This document shows, one piece after another, positions 32,013-40,264 of a stretch of 64,000 nucleotides of DNA. Both the position numbers and the translations under genes were made by a program. The notes beneath the pieces were generated by a model. The model saw only the letters and a list, made by a program, of their open reading frames with translations. It did no database searches and was not told where the DNA came from. The DNA is taken from contig NZ_JALBGD010000009.1 of the NCBI RefSeq assembly GCF_023507705.1, positions 1-64,000 on the forward strand. The letters are read 5' to 3'. Position 1 is the first letter of the stretch. Each line of letters starts with the position of its first letter. Source of the DNA: Stappia sp. WLB 29 (lineage in GTDB: Bacteria > Pseudomonadota > Alphaproteobacteria > Rhizobiales > Stappiaceae).

Positions 32013-32741
32013 CTAGCGGGTCTCCTCGTCTGCGGCTTCCTTCTGCCGCAGCGCCTTCAGCCGGGAAATCAGCGTCCGCGCACCGAGCAGGATATGCGTC
32101 GTCAGATGCTCGCGGGCGGCGGCGACGTCGCCTTTGCGGCACAGCTCGACCAGCATGCGGTGCTCGCGGCTCATCCGCTCGCGCCCGCCGGTCAGCCGAA
32201 TCGGCAGGGGAAAGTGCCGATAGGCGTTGCGGTAGAGCTTGTGCACCAGCTCCAGCGTGCGCGGCCGGTTCGCCGGCGCATAGAGCGTCGCATGGAAGCG
32301 CCAGTTGAGATCCGACCAGCTCTCGTCGCGCGGATCGCTTTCCATCTCCGTCACCAGCGCTTCGGCGCGCGCATAGTCCCGCTCGCTGAGGATCGGCATC
32401 GCCTGCTCCAGCAGCCAGCCTTCCAGCTGGGCGCGGATCTCGTAGGTCTCCTCCAGATCGTCGACCGACAGGCCCGAGACCACCGCGCCCTTGTGAGTGA
32501 CCAGGGTCACCAGGCCTTCGGCCTCCAGTTGGTGCAGCGCCTCGCGCACCGGCACCCGGCTGACGCCCAGCTCGCTCGCCAGCTTCTCCTGCCGCAGCTG
32601 CGCCCCCTCCGGCAGGTCGCCGCTCAGGATGCGCTCGCGCAGCCGGTCGACCACATGGGCGCTCGTCGTCTTGCGGCGCCCGGCCGGGGCTTCGCCCGAC
32701 GCGGACCCCGCTACGGTCCCTGATGCTGCACTCGATGTCAT
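32013..32741 (-). CDS. GntR family regulator, FCD type
   Basis: A 242-residue regulator. The winged helix covers residues about 25-90 (VVDRLRERILSGDLPEGAQL; SRVPVREALHQLEAEGLV), and an all-helical FCD effector domain follows, with acid/His positions such as LNWRFHATLY and SREHRMLVELC. FadR/FCD proteins sense small carboxylates or amino acids. It is divergent from an asparaginase-type gene and an amino-acid binding protein, so it likely controls them; ATTG-N4-CAAT dyads lie in the gap. The ATG at 32741 was chosen because the domain begins soon after; an upstream extension is hydrophobic but unlike the family. Confidence 0.85.
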   Translation of the reverse strand: MTSSAASGTVAGSASGEAPAGRRKTTSAHVVDRLRERILSGDLPEGAQLRQEKLASELGVSRVPVREALHQLEAEGLVTLVTHKGAVVSGLSVDDLEETYEIRAQLEGWLLEQAMPILSERDYARAEALVTEMESDPRDESWSDLNWRFHATLYAPANRPRTLELVHKLYRNAYRHFPLPIRLTGGRERMSREHRMLVELCRKGDVAAAREHLTTHILLGARTLISRLKALRQKEAADEETR

Positions 32742-32830
32742 CGGCAGAACACGCCTCTGTTGCGGTGTCGGTCGGGCAAGGCATAGCCCGTCGCCCGCCG
32801 CGATGATAGCAGCCTTTCGTTCTCGAAAAA

Positions 32831-32842
32831 ATTGAATCCAAT
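32831..32842. promoter_or_regulatory. Candidate GntR operator 1
   Basis: ATTGAATCCAAT, a dyad ATTG-N4-CAAT, 90 bp upstream of the GntR start, in the divergent gap. A related half-site (CCAAT) is at 32898-32902. Confidence 0.5.
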
Positions 32843-32939
32843 ATTGAAAAATAATATGCCATAATGAGTCGAGACACACGGATATGGTAGAAAATATCCA
32901 ATTAAAACGCGGAATTTCTCAAAAATCTCCCGAGAATGA

Positions 32940-32951
32940 ACTGGATACAAT
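32940..32951. promoter_or_regulatory. Candidate GntR operator 2
   Basis: ACTGGATACAAT, same ATTG-N4-CAAT layout with one mismatch. It overlaps the first possible ATG (32936) of the asparaginase gene, which supports the later start at 32990. Confidence 0.5.
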
Positions 32952-32989
32952 ATGAGAGAATCGAACGTTCGGACTCAGGTCAAGCCGGC

Positions 32990-33970
32990 ATGATCGTCGT
33001 CTCCAACAACGAAGGGGGCTGCGGAATTCCGGCGACGGCGCAACTGCTGGCCGAGGGCCGCTCCGCGCTCGACGCGCTCGAGGCGGGCCTGCGCCTGGTC
33101 GAGGCGGACGAGAGCGTGCGGACCGTCGGCCGCGGCGGCTGGCCCAACCTGCTCGGCACCGTCGAGCTGGACGCCTCGGTCATGGACGGCACAACGTTCC
33201 GCACCGGTGCGGTCGGCGCCCTCACCGGCTTCCTGCATCCGGTCAGCATCGCCCGGCAGGTGATGGAGCAGTTGCCGCACGAGTTCCTGGTCGGCGAAGG
33301 CGCGATGCGCTTTGCCCGCGAGATCGGCGCGGAGGCCGGCGAGCTGTTGATGCCGCACGCGGAAAACGCCTGGAACCGCTGGTTCGCCACCGAAGTCGGC
33401 GAGGCCGACCGCCGCAACTGGCCGAACGTGCCCATGCGCGAGCTGTGCAAGCAGGCGATCGACCCGGAGCTCGGCCGCGACACGACGGTGTTTCTCGGCC
33501 AGGACCGCAACCGCGACATCGCGGCGGCGACCAGCACCTCAGGCTGGGGCTGGAAATATCCCGGCCGCCTCGGCGACAGCCCGGTGATCGGCGCCGGCTC
33601 CTATGCGGACAGCCGCCATGGCGCCTGCGCCTGCACCGGCGTCGGCGAGATGACCATCCGCTGCGGCACGGCGCGGGCGGTGGTGCTCTACATGAAGACG
33701 GGACTTTCGGTCGAGGACGCCGTCTACGAGGCGGTGGAGGACATGCGCCGCCTGGTCGGCGGGCTGATCGGCCGCGTCACCATCCACGCCATCGACGCGC
33801 AAGGACATCACAAGGTCGTCGCGGTCAACGGACTTCCCGAAAACCACTACTGGATCTGGCGCGAGGGCGACGCCGCCCCGCGCGCGGAACCCGCGGAAAT
33901 CATAGCTATCAGCGACGACCCCACACCGAGGCCAACGGCGCATGGCCGCTACGAGGTCATGGACCTCTAG
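32990..33970 (+). CDS. Isoaspartyl peptidase / L-asparaginase family Ntn-hydrolase
   Basis: A 326-residue N-terminal-nucleophile hydrolase of the aspartylglucosaminidase/plant-type asparaginase family. It is made as a precursor that cleaves itself at the bond before Thr165 (LGRD|TTVFLG), the new N-terminal nucleophile; the following conserved loops are PGRLGDSPVIGAGSYAD and ACTGVGEMTIR. It hydrolyses an Asn side-chain amide or isoaspartyl bond. An earlier ATG (32936) would add 18 residues, but it lacks a ribosome binding site and overlaps an operator-like dyad; AGGT precedes 32990. It is followed by an amino-acid binding protein; a small hairpin (GCGGGC AAA GCCCGC, 33993-34007) lies between. 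Confidence 0.85.
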   Translation: MIVVSNNEGGCGIPATAQLLAEGRSALDALEAGLRLVEADESVRTVGRGGWPNLLGTVELDASVMDGTTFRTGAVGALTGFLHPVSIARQVMEQLPHEFLVGEGAMRFAREIGAEAGELLMPHAENAWNRWFATEVGEADRRNWPNVPMRELCKQAIDPELGRDTTVFLGQDRNRDIAAATSTSGWGWKYPGRLGDSPVIGAGSYADSRHGACACTGVGEMTIRCGTARAVVLYMKTGLSVEDAVYEAVEDMRRLVGGLIGRVTIHAIDAQGHHKVVAVNGLPENHYWIWREGDAAPRAEPAEIIAISDDPTPRPTAHGRYEVMDL

Positions 33971-34047
33971 CGCTTGCCGCCAGCGGAAGGGCGCGGGCAA
34001 AGCCCGCCCCTTGAAGTGAAAAAGACGACCCAACCGGAGAACATGGA

Positions 34048-35076
34048 ATGGCATCAACAGGCATCAAGCTGGCTTTGGCTGCAGTCGCAGGAACGCTGCT
34101 GTTCGGAAACGCCGCGCTGGCGAAGGGCACGCTCGACATCGTCAAGGAGCGCGGACGGCTGGTCTGCGGAACCAGCACCGGCATCGCCGGCTTCAGCATG
34201 GCCGACGACAAGGGCGAGTGGACCGGCCTCGACGTCGACGTCTGCCGGGCGCTGGCGGCGGCGATCTTCGACGACCCGCAGAAGGCGGACTTCGTGCCGC
34301 TGTCGAGCAAGGACCGCCTCGTCGCGCTGCAGACCGGCGAGATCGACGTGCTGCCGCGCACCACGACCTGGACGCTCGGCCGCGATTCCGGCATCGGCCT
34401 CGACTTCACCGCCGTCAACTACTACGACGGTCAGGGCTTTCAGGTGCGCCGAGACCTCGGCGTGGAATCGATCCGCGAGCTGAACGGCGCCTCGATCTGC
34501 ACCGTGCAGGGCACCACCAACGAGCTGAACCTTGCCGACTATTTCCGCGTCAACAACATGGACTACCAGCTCGTCACCTTCCAGAGCATCGACGACACGG
34601 TGAAGGCCTATGAGAGCAAGCGCTGCGACGCGCTGACGACCGACATGTCGCAGCTCGTCTCCTACCGCCTGAAGATGGCCGAACCGGACGCGCACATGCT
34701 GCTGCCCGGCGTCATCTCCAAGGAGCCGCTCGGCCCCTATGTCCGCCAGGGCGACGACGAGTGGTTCGACATCGTCCGCTGGACGGTCTTTGCGATGGTC
34801 AATGCCGAGGAGCTCGGCGTCACCAAGGCCAATGTCGACGAACTTGCCGCCACCAGCGACAACCCGGAGATCCGCCGTCTGCTCGGCCTCGACGGCGAAT
34901 TCGGCAAGACGCTCGGCCTGACCAACGATTGGGTCGCCCGCATCATCCGCCATGTCGGCAATTACGGCGAGTCCTTCGACCGGAACCTGGGCACCGGCAG
35001 CCCGATGCAGCTGCCGCGCGGCGTCAACGCGCTGTGGTCGCAGGGCGGCATCCAGTTCGCCCCCCCGATCCGCTGA
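34048..35076 (+). CDS. Periplasmic amino-acid binding protein (AapJ-like)
   Basis: A 342-residue periplasmic receptor of the family 3 amino-acid ABC transporters, most like the general L-amino-acid binding protein AapJ. Signal peptide at residues 1-25 (ALAAVAGTLLFGNAALA). Mature protein: ERGRLVCGTSTGIAGFS, the ligand region WTGLDVDVCRALAAAIF and IDVLPRTTTWTLGRD. No permease or ATPase gene is adjacent, so it is an orphan receptor, perhaps feeding a shared Aap transporter. Its place after an asparaginase-type hydrolase suggests asparagine or related amino acids; this is inference. Confidence 0.9.
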   Translation: MASTGIKLALAAVAGTLLFGNAALAKGTLDIVKERGRLVCGTSTGIAGFSMADDKGEWTGLDVDVCRALAAAIFDDPQKADFVPLSSKDRLVALQTGEIDVLPRTTTWTLGRDSGIGLDFTAVNYYDGQGFQVRRDLGVESIRELNGASICTVQGTTNELNLADYFRVNNMDYQLVTFQSIDDTVKAYESKRCDALTTDMSQLVSYRLKMAEPDAHMLLPGVISKEPLGPYVRQGDDEWFDIVRWTVFAMVNAEELGVTKANVDELAATSDNPEIRRLLGLDGEFGKTLGLTNDWVARIIRHVGNYGESFDRNLGTGSPMQLPRGVNALWSQGGIQFAPPIR

Positions 35077-35104
35077 TAACCGCTGATCGACCGCTGACGA
35101 AGCC

Positions 35105-35136
35105 GGGGGGCGGGCGGGTTCGCCTGCCCGCCCCCC
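35105..35136. terminator. Bidirectional terminator hairpin
   Basis: GGGGGGCGGGCGGG and CCTGCCCGCCCCCC form a 14-bp stem (one G-T pair) around TTCG between two convergent genes. No long T run; stem strength suggests it ends both. Confidence 0.75.
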
Positions 35137-35142
35137 AAAGAC

Positions 35143-35997
35143 CTACTGGTCGCACTCGCTGGTCTGCATCCGCGTCATCTCGACGAGGTTTCCGCGCAGC
35201 TCGAAGTCGCCGTAGTCCAGCACCAGCCGCCGGCTGACGCCGTTGTCGTAGAGCAGGAAGCTGAGCTGGTAGATCGGCGTACGCTCGCCTCCGTCGCCTT
35301 TGCTCTCGTCGAAATAGGAAATCGTCACCGGCCAGTGGGCGCTCGCCCCGATCTCGCCGACGGCGGCCGCGTCGTCGCGCCCGACATCGCCTGTGCCCTC
35401 GCGCCGCGGACCGATCACCGCCGTGGTCTCGTAGACCTTCTCGCCGGTCTCCGAACCGTCGAAGAGATCGGCGACGAAGATCGTCTCCCCCTCCTGCGCC
35501 TGTCTCAGCATCGTGACCAGGTGCTCAGTGGGGAACAGGACCTTGCGCTTCAGCGCGACCTGGTTCTCCTTCGGCTTCTTCACGTCGATGTCGATGCCGC
35601 CGTCCACCCGCTCGGCCCGCCCCTGCGTCTCCTCGCTGAGCTGCTGGTTGACGAAGGTCTTGGAGACGAACTGGAAGCTCTTTCCGGCCGGCTCCTCGAA
35701 CGAACTGGTCTGCAGGTCGGTGACGCGGCTGTTGCCGCCCTCGTCGGCAACCTGCGTGACGAAACGGAACGCGACGCTGTAGCCCTCGCAGGCATTGCCC
35801 GTGAACTCGTAGACCATGCGTCCGCGCACGGCAGTCATGCCGGTCGCTTCGGCGCTGTCCGTCAGTCCGAGATCATAGACGGCGCGATGCGGCTGCAGCT
35901 GAACGCCGGCAAGGGCCGCCCCGGGTGCGCCGGCGATCGCCAGCAGGACGCCGAGCCCGGCCATGGCGAGCGGGCGCGTCCAGTGGGTGTGACACAT
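35143..35997 (-). CDS. eipB: Cell envelope integrity protein EipB (DUF1849)
   Basis: A 284-residue periplasmic protein of the DUF1849 family; Brucella EipB is a beta-spiral protein needed for envelope integrity and stress survival. Signal peptide at residues 1-30 (LLAIAGAPGAALA). The mature protein starts GVQLQPHRAVYDLGL, the family opening. Cys70 and Cys282 match the conserved pair that forms a disulfide. The ATG at 35997 is preceded by AAGGAGA; the frame is open far upstream but that is a shadow of other genes. It is convergent with the amino-acid binding protein gene. Confidence 0.92.
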   Translation of the reverse strand: MCHTHWTRPLAMAGLGVLLAIAGAPGAALAGVQLQPHRAVYDLGLTDSAEATGMTAVRGRMVYEFTGNACEGYSVAFRFVTQVADEGGNSRVTDLQTSSFEEPAGKSFQFVSKTFVNQQLSEETQGRAERVDGGIDIDVKKPKENQVALKRKVLFPTEHLVTMLRQAQEGETIFVADLFDGSETGEKVYETTAVIGPRREGTGDVGRDDAAAVGEIGASAHWPVTISYFDESKGDGGERTPIYQLSFLLYDNGVSRRLVLDYGDFELRGNLVEMTRMQTSECDQ

Positions 35998-36192
35998 GAA
36001 GCTTGTCTCCTTGGAGCAATCCGAAGCCCTACTGTTGCCCATCCGGCGCGCGCCGACCAGACCCATTCGTCCCGCGTGCGCGGCAGCCGCGCCGATCATC
36101 CACCCGTTTCTCCCGCACCGACCCGGCAGGCGGCTTGATGCCTTTCCGGATTTGGGCCAATGTCGCCGCCGACAATCCAAAGGAGGACTGCA

Positions 36193-36657
36193 ATGCCGGG
36201 TCAGATCGAGGCGCGTATCGCCGAACTGGGCGTCACCCTTCCGCAGGCGGCGGCGCCGGCGGCCAATTACGTGCCCTTCGTGCGCACGGGCAACCAGCTG
36301 TTCATCTCCGGCCAGATCCCGATGGGTCCGGACGGCATCCAGTTCCAGGGCAAGCTCGGCGCCGGCACCTCGATCGAGGACGGCCAGGCCGCCGCACGCC
36401 TTTGCGCCATAAACCTGCTGGCCCAAGCCAAGGCCGCGCTCGGCGACCTCGACAAGGTCGTGCGTCTCGTCAAGATCGTCGGCTTCGTCAATTCCGCTCC
36501 CGACTTCGGCGACCAGCCGAAGGTGATGAACGGCGCCTCCGACTTCCTCGTCGAGGCGCTCGGCGACCGCGGCCGCCATGCCCGTTCGGCCGTCGGCGTT
36601 GCCGGCCTGCCCTTCGGCGTCGCCGTCGAGGTCGAGGCGGTCTTCGAAGTCGAGTAA
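36193..36657 (+). CDS. RidA family protein
   Basis: A 154-residue member of the YjgF/RidA family, which deaminates reactive enamines and imines from PLP enzymes. The core is visible in GNQLFISGQIPMGPDG and the C-terminal HARSAVGVAGLPFGVAVEVE, including the Arg that binds the substrate carboxylate in active members. At 154 residues it belongs to the longer RidA subfamily rather than the 128-residue RidA itself. AGGAGG at 36181-36186 marks the ATG at 36193. It is followed by a phosphodiesterase gene 27 bp on. Confidence 0.9.
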   Translation: MPGQIEARIAELGVTLPQAAAPAANYVPFVRTGNQLFISGQIPMGPDGIQFQGKLGAGTSIEDGQAAARLCAINLLAQAKAALGDLDKVVRLVKIVGFVNSAPDFGDQPKVMNGASDFLVEALGDRGRHARSAVGVAGLPFGVAVEVEAVFEVE

Positions 36658-36684
36658 CACGGCACAGGGACGGCGGACACCACC

Positions 36685-37455
36685 ATGCGTGACATTTCCT
36701 GGCTGACCAGCCGTCCCATCGCCCATCGCGGCTATCACGACGCGTCGCGCGGCTGCCTCGAGAACAGCCAGAGCGCCGTTCAGGCAGCCGTCGACAAGGG
36801 CTTCGCCATCGAGGTCGACCTGCAGCAGAGCGCCGACGACGTGCCCATCGTCTTCCACGACGACACGCTCGACCGGCTGACCTTCGAAAGCGGCCCGGTG
36901 CGCCAGCGCAGCGCCGCAGAGCTCACCCGCATCGCCTTGCGCGGCACGGACGACCGGCTGTGGACGCTGGACGACCTGCTCGCCCAGACGGACGGCAAGG
37001 TTGGTCTTTGCATCGAGATCAAGTCGCGCTTCGGCCGGAAGCCCGAACGCGCCTTCATCGCCTCCATCGCCGCGAGCCTTGCCCGCTATTCCGGTCCGGT
37101 CGCGGTGAAGTCCTTCGACCCGGAAATGCTGGCCCTGATGCGCGAGGCCGCGCCCGACATTCCGCGCGGCGCGCTCGGCGACGGCGCCCGCGACCTGAAA
37201 GAGTGGGGCCGCGCCGGCCGCGTCGAGCGCTTTGCCCTGCGCCACTTTCTGCACAGCGTCCGCACCCGGCCGAGCTTCGTCTCCTACTGGGTGAAGGACC
37301 TGCCGGCGCTCGCCCCGACGGTGCTGCGCAAGGCCTTCGGCCTGCCGCTAATCGCCTGGACGGTGCGCACGCCGGAGGACCTCACCCGCGCCCGTGCCTT
37401 CGCCGATCAGATCGTCTTCGAAGGCTTCGACCCGGACGCAGCACCCTCCTCCTGA
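36685..37455 (+). CDS. Glycerophosphodiester phosphodiesterase
   Basis: A 256-residue TIM-barrel phosphodiesterase (UgpQ type) that releases glycerol-3-phosphate from glycerophosphodiesters. The catalytic/metal motif is PIAHRGYHD near residues 12-20, then EVDLQQSADDVPIVFHDDTL, then KVGLCIEIKSRFG. No signal peptide is apparent, so it acts in the cytosol. It follows the RidA gene closely, probably in an operon. Confidence 0.92.
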   Translation: MRDISWLTSRPIAHRGYHDASRGCLENSQSAVQAAVDKGFAIEVDLQQSADDVPIVFHDDTLDRLTFESGPVRQRSAAELTRIALRGTDDRLWTLDDLLAQTDGKVGLCIEIKSRFGRKPERAFIASIAASLARYSGPVAVKSFDPEMLALMREAAPDIPRGALGDGARDLKEWGRAGRVERFALRHFLHSVRTRPSFVSYWVKDLPALAPTVLRKAFGLPLIAWTVRTPEDLTRARAFADQIVFEGFDPDAAPSS

Positions 37456-37578
37456 CGCGGCACCTGACGCACCGCCTTTGCAGCACGCGTGCAGCGCACT
37501 AGATTTGACGGGCGAGTTCCCCACCCGGCCCGCGGCGCCTCCCTCCGCGCGGGCCGCAAGCGTTGAAGGCCTGCCCGA

Positions 37579-38838
37579 GTGACCGCATGCGACGACGACA
37601 CCCGCGCGTTCCGCCTCAAGGCGATCGGCGGGCTCTCCGACTTTCCGCGCGAAGAGTGGGATACGCTCGCCAATCCCGGCTGGCGGCTGGAGCCGGGCGG
37701 CAAGCTGACGCCCGCCCCGCTTGAATCGAAATCTGCAGGCGCTGAATCAGTTTCTCCGCCAACCGCCTTCAACCCCTTCATATCGCACGACTTCCTGTCG
37801 ATCCTGGAAGAGGCCGGCTGCGTCGGACGCCGAGCCGGCTGGCTGCCCCAGCATCTGATCCTGGAGGATCCGGACGGGCGCGCCGTCGCCGCCCTGCCCT
37901 GCTATCTCAAGTCCCACTCGATGGGCGAATACGTCTTCGACCACGCCTGGGCCGATGCCTATGAGCGCGCCGGCGGCAGCTATTATCCCAAGCTCCAGTG
38001 CTCGGTGCCGTTCACCCCGGCGACCGGCCGGCGCTTCCTGACCGGGCCGGATATCGACCGCCAGGCTGCCATCGCCGCGCTGGCGCAGGGCCTGCAAGAC
38101 CTTTGCGCGCTGCGCGAGGCCTCCTCAGCCCACATCACCTTCATGGAAGAGGAGGAGTGGCAGGCGGCAGGCGCGCACGGCTATCTGCTGCGCACCGACC
38201 AGCAGTTCCACTGGGAGAACCACGGCTATGCCGATTTCGAGGGGTTTCTCGGCGACCTCGCGTCGCGCAAGCGCAAGCAGATCCGCAAGGAGCGGCGCGA
38301 GGCGATGGCGGCCGGCATCGAGATCGAGCGGCTGACGGGCAGCGATCTCACCGAACGGCATTGGGACGCCTTCCACGCCTTCTACGAGGACACCGGGGCG
38401 CGCAAATGGGGCCGCCCCTATCTCAACCGCCGCTTCTTCTCGCTGCTCGGCGAGCGGCTGGGCGAGCGGGTGCTGCTGGTGATGGCCCGGCGCGAAGGGC
38501 GCTACATTGCCGGCGCGCTGAACCTCGTCGGCTCGCACGCCCTGTTCGGGCGCAACTGGGGCTGCATCGAGGAGCACCCGTTCCTGCATTTCGAGGTCTG
38601 CTACTACCAGGCCATCGACCATGCCATCGAGCACGGCCTGCCCCGTGTGGAAGCGGGCGCGCAAGGGGCGCACAAGCTCGCGCGCGGCTATCTGCCGAGC
38701 CTGACGCGCTCCGCCCACTACATCGCCCACCCCGGACTGCGGGACGCGGTCGCCGACTATCTGCAGCGCGAACGCCGGGCGGTGGAGCAGGAAGGCGCCT
38801 ATATCCGCGACGAGCACTCGCCCTTCAGGAAAGCCTGA
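37579..38838 (+). CDS. FemAB/GNAT-like protein (DUF482) with a repeat inside
   Basis: A 419-residue protein of the DUF482 family, GNAT-like and related to FemAB peptidyl transferases; sometimes called a peptidogalycan biosynthesis protein. Motifs: AFNPFISHDFLSILEEAG, LPCYLKSHSMGEYVFDHAWA, and RNWGCIEEHPFLHFEVCYYQ. The start is GTG at 37579. Residues about 49-59 (ESKSAGAESVS) are encoded by a GAATC-rich repeat (37723-37757) related to the intergenic repeat at 38931-38958; this piece sits before the conserved core and seems an in-frame insertion. Confidence 0.85.
   Translation: MTACDDDTRAFRLKAIGGLSDFPREEWDTLANPGWRLEPGGKLTPAPLESKSAGAESVSPPTAFNPFISHDFLSILEEAGCVGRRAGWLPQHLILEDPDGRAVAALPCYLKSHSMGEYVFDHAWADAYERAGGSYYPKLQCSVPFTPATGRRFLTGPDIDRQAAIAALAQGLQDLCALREASSAHITFMEEEEWQAAGAHGYLLRTDQQFHWENHGYADFEGFLGDLASRKRKQIRKERREAMAAGIEIERLTGSDLTERHWDAFHAFYEDTGARKWGRPYLNRRFFSLLGERLGERVLLVMARREGRYIAGALNLVGSHALFGRNWGCIEEHPFLHFEVCYYQAIDHAIEHGLPRVEAGAQGAHKLARGYLPSLTRSAHYIAHPGLRDAVADYLQRERRAVEQEGAYIRDEHSPFRKA
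37723..37757 (+). repeat. GAATC repeat inside a coding sequence
   Basis: GAATCGAAATCTGCAGGCGC followed by TGAATCAGTTTCTC lines up with GAATCGATTTCTCAGCTGAA at 38931 and onward, with a 4-base length difference. It holds two GANTC sites. In frame it adds about 12 residues to the DUF482 protein. Confidence 0.55.
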
Positions 38839-38854
38839 AGACCTCGCCGCATCC

Positions 38855-38958
38855 GATTCTATCGACTCGCCTTTTCGCTCTCGCTGAATCGGGATGCGAG
38901 GTCGATCCTGAACTCTCACGGGCCACCGTTGAATCGATTTCTCAGCTGAATCTGATTC
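38855..38958. repeat. Cluster of six GANTC sites between genes
   Basis: GATTC at 38855 and 38954, GACTC at 38864, and GAATC at 38886, 38931 and 38948: six GANTC sequences in 104 bp, in the gap upstream of the HIT gene. GANTC is the site of the cell-cycle methyltransferase CcrM in Alphaproteobacteria. The last three belong to the same repeat as that at 37723-37757. Confidence 0.7.
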
Positions 38959-39035
38959 TGAACTTGAACCCCGGCGGCGGCTGTGCTGCCAAGAAGGCAA
39001 CGCGTTCGCCCGCCAGGGCCCTACCGGAGAACACC

Positions 39036-39470
39036 ATGCCGATCGAAGCTGCCGCCTACGACGACCAGAATGTCTTCGCCAAGATCCTGCGCGGCGAATT
39101 GCCCGCCCAGAAGGTGTACGAGGACGACAAGACCCTCGTCATCATGGACATCATGCCGCGCGGCGACGGCCATGTGCTGGTGCTCCCGAAGACCCCCTCG
39201 CGCAACATTCTCGACATTGCCGAGGACGATCTCAACGCGGTGATGAAGACCGTGCAGAAGATGGCGCATGCGGTGGTGCGCGCCTTCGACGCCGACGGCA
39301 CCACCATCCAGCAGTTCTCCGAAAGCGCGGGCGGACAGGTGGTGTTCCACACCCATGTCCATGTCATCCCGCGCTTTGCCGGTGTGTCGCTGCGTCCGCA
39401 TACCGGCGAGATGGCCGACCAGGCGGTGCTGGCGGCCAATGCCGACAAGATCCGCGCTGCCCTCGCCTGA
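39036..39470 (+). CDS. HIT family hydrolase
   Basis: A 144-residue histidine-triad protein that probably hydrolyses nucleotide phosphoramidates or dinucleoside polyphosphates. The triad is HTHVHVIPRF near residues 107-116 and FAKILRGELPAQKVYEDDKT is the usual N-terminus. It starts at 39036, with GGAGA at 39026-39030. The upstream 197-bp gap carries the GANTC cluster. It is convergent with a GST gene. Confidence 0.94.
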   Translation: MPIEAAAYDDQNVFAKILRGELPAQKVYEDDKTLVIMDIMPRGDGHVLVLPKTPSRNILDIAEDDLNAVMKTVQKMAHAVVRAFDADGTTIQQFSESAGGQVVFHTHVHVIPRFAGVSLRPHTGEMADQAVLAANADKIRAALA

Positions 39471-39486
39471 GCGAAGGCGCGGAACC

Positions 39487-40149
39487 TCAGTTGCCGCCGC
39501 TCGCCTTCGCAGCGGCGGCCTCATGCTCCGCATCGAGCCGGCCCTCGTCCTCGAAGACGCGCAGGAAGCTCGGCCGGGACGTGATGCGCTCGGCATAGTC
39601 GGTGAAGACCGGCAGGTCCGGCACCAGCTTGAACATCAGCGTCCAGCGCAGCGTCGAGCCCCAGTGGATGTCGGCAACGGTGATCTCGTCGCCGAGAAGA
39701 TAGGGCGCCTTGCCGAGCTGCCCGGCCAGGGTCTCCATCACCAGGTCATAGGTGCCATAGGGCGACTGCGGGCTCGGCTCGTGGCCGAGCGCCTTGTCCA
39801 CCACTGCCGGCTCGAAACTGGCGGCATAGAACACCATCCAGCGCAGATAGGCGCCGCGGCGCGGATCGCCGATGGCGGGGGTCAGCCCCGCCTGCGGGAA
39901 GAGGTCGCCGGCATAGAGCGCAATGGCGACGGACTCGGTCACCACCGTCTCGCCATGGGTCAGCACCGGCACCTTGCCGAGCGGATTGATCGCCAGGTAG
40001 TCGGGCGACTTCAGCTCGCCGGCACGCATGTTCAGCACATGAAGGTCGTAGGGTGCGCCGAGTTCGTCGAGCAGCACGCGGGCGGTGCTGGCGCGGCTGC
40101 GGGGTGCGTAATGCAGCGTCAGCTTGTGGGCGGAACTTGTGTCGGACAT
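39487..40149 (-). CDS. Glutathione S-transferase
   Basis: A 220-residue thioredoxin-fold transferase. N-terminal domain: KLTLHYAPRSRASTARVLLD, NPLGKVPVLTHGETVVTESV (the glutathione-binding cis-Pro and Glu-Ser). C-terminal helical domain: LGDEITVADIHWGSTLRWTL. Substrate unknown. It is monocistronic and convergent with the HIT gene. Confidence 0.9.
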   Translation of the reverse strand: MSDTSSAHKLTLHYAPRSRASTARVLLDELGAPYDLHVLNMRAGELKSPDYLAINPLGKVPVLTHGETVVTESVAIALYAGDLFPQAGLTPAIGDPRRGAYLRWMVFYAASFEPAVVDKALGHEPSPQSPYGTYDLVMETLAGQLGKAPYLLGDEITVADIHWGSTLRWTLMFKLVPDLPVFTDYAERITSRPSFLRVFEDEGRLDAEHEAAAAKASGGN

Positions 40150-40264
40150 GGGATCTCTCCTTGGGGCCTGCGGACGGCGCGCCCTCGCGCCCTCGCAAAG
40201 GTGGATTAGCAGCCCCCTGCTGACAGCCTCGTGTCAGCAGCCCATCCTGTCGGCCGCGCTGTCC

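Noticed and set aside
32742-32879. Upstream extension of the GntR protein
   Set aside because: It would cover the operator-like site and has no family match.
35998-37254. Extension of the EipB frame to 703 residues
   Set aside because: It is antisense to ridA and the phosphodiesterase; the signal peptide and ribosome binding site fix the start at 35997.
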